22,430 nucleotides of DNA from a virus: the IMG/VR virus record IMGVR_UViG_3300011114_000075, positions 1 to 22,430 of that record; one strand, given 5' to 3'. The notes under the pieces were generated by a model that did not search any database, was not told where the DNA came from, and saw only the letters and a program-made list of their open reading frames with translations. The position numbers were made by a program, and so were the translations under genes. Positions 22,199 through 22,430 of the stretch are shown here, one piece after another. Each line of letters opens with the position of its first letter. Position 1 is the first letter of the stretch.

Positions 22199-22430
22199 TT
22201 TGATGTGCTATTTGGGCAGTCATTATTGGGGGAACTGACATACCAATAAGATATTGTGGTCTTAATGTTTTAAAATCATAATCCATCGGAAATGTGCCTA
22301 TCATTTGAAATTCTTTATTTGATAAACTTTTAGGTTCAGAAACTGATATAAATTTTGCCCTATCAGTTGATGCAATAGTATTGCAAACATTATTATCATA
22401 TATAAACTTATTATTCCAATATGATTCTTT
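22173..22430 (-). CDS. C5 cytosine DNA methyltransferase, C-terminal fragment
   Basis: An open frame enters from the right edge and ends at TAA 22173-22175, giving 85 residues. It matches the end of the C5 methyltransferase fold. The motif IX-like LSNKEFQMIGTFPMDYDF corresponds to the 'RE..rLQgFP' segment. Motif X is YLIGMSVPPIMTAQIAHQI, corresponding to 'iGNsVpp..a..IA'. The usual Asn of motif X is Met here. The catalytic part (PCQ) lies beyond the window, so activity cannot be judged. Phage methyltransferases protect against restriction or regulate packaging or expression. It is upstream of the small terminase and contains that gene's promoter in its last codons. Confidence 0.8.
   Translation of the reverse strand, partial: KESYWNNKFIYDNNVCNTIASTDRAKFISVSEPKSLSNKEFQMIGTFPMDYDFKTLRPQYLIGMSVPPIMTAQIAHQIWLQWFKV

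Overview
The window is most of the late (structural) half of a tailed dsDNA phage or prophage with siphovirus-like morphology. It is AT-rich and almost entirely coded on the minus strand, so gene order reads from right to left. A Bacteroidetes host is suggested by three things: promoters of the TAnnTTTG type (two also have an upstream TTTG 19 bases away), an almost complete lack of Shine-Dalgarno sequences before starts, and the style of the proteins (tape-measure motif, DUF5681-like small terminase, S74-type fibre with repeats).

Right end, packaging (22430 to 19936): the last 85 codons of a C5 cytosine DNA methyltransferase, a small terminase, a stand-alone HNH homing-type endonuclease with its own promoter, and the large terminase. 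The large terminase starts at 21252, overlapping the HNH stop, but carries an in-frame TGA at codon 30 inside its Walker A motif. This is the most striking anomaly of the window.

Head (19900 to 15757): portal, MuF-like minor head protein, HK97-type prohead protease, and HK97-fold major capsid protein with an N-terminal coiled-coil delta domain. A strong intrinsic terminator follows the capsid gene, and a promoter-like box sits just beyond it in front of the connector genes.

Neck and tail (15670 to 3554): head-tail connector, head closure protein, HK97 gp10-like protein, DUF3168-like tail terminator, major tail protein, tail assembly chaperone G with a GT extension reached by frameshifting on an A10 run, tape measure, a large tail-tip protein, a second tube-like tail protein, and a 1410-residue fibre ending in an S74 intramolecular chaperone.

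Post-tail and lysis (3552 to 242): several small proteins, two N-terminally membrane-anchored proteins, a probable holin, a pesticin/T4-lysozyme-like endolysin, a DEDD 3'-5' exonuclease with a zinc ribbon, a small helical protein and a small HExxH zincin. Two tandem terminators (191-215 and 129-152) close the operon. At the left edge the C-terminus of a plus-strand HTH regulator converges on them. I saw no tRNA, rRNA, CRISPR array, insertion sequence or attachment site.
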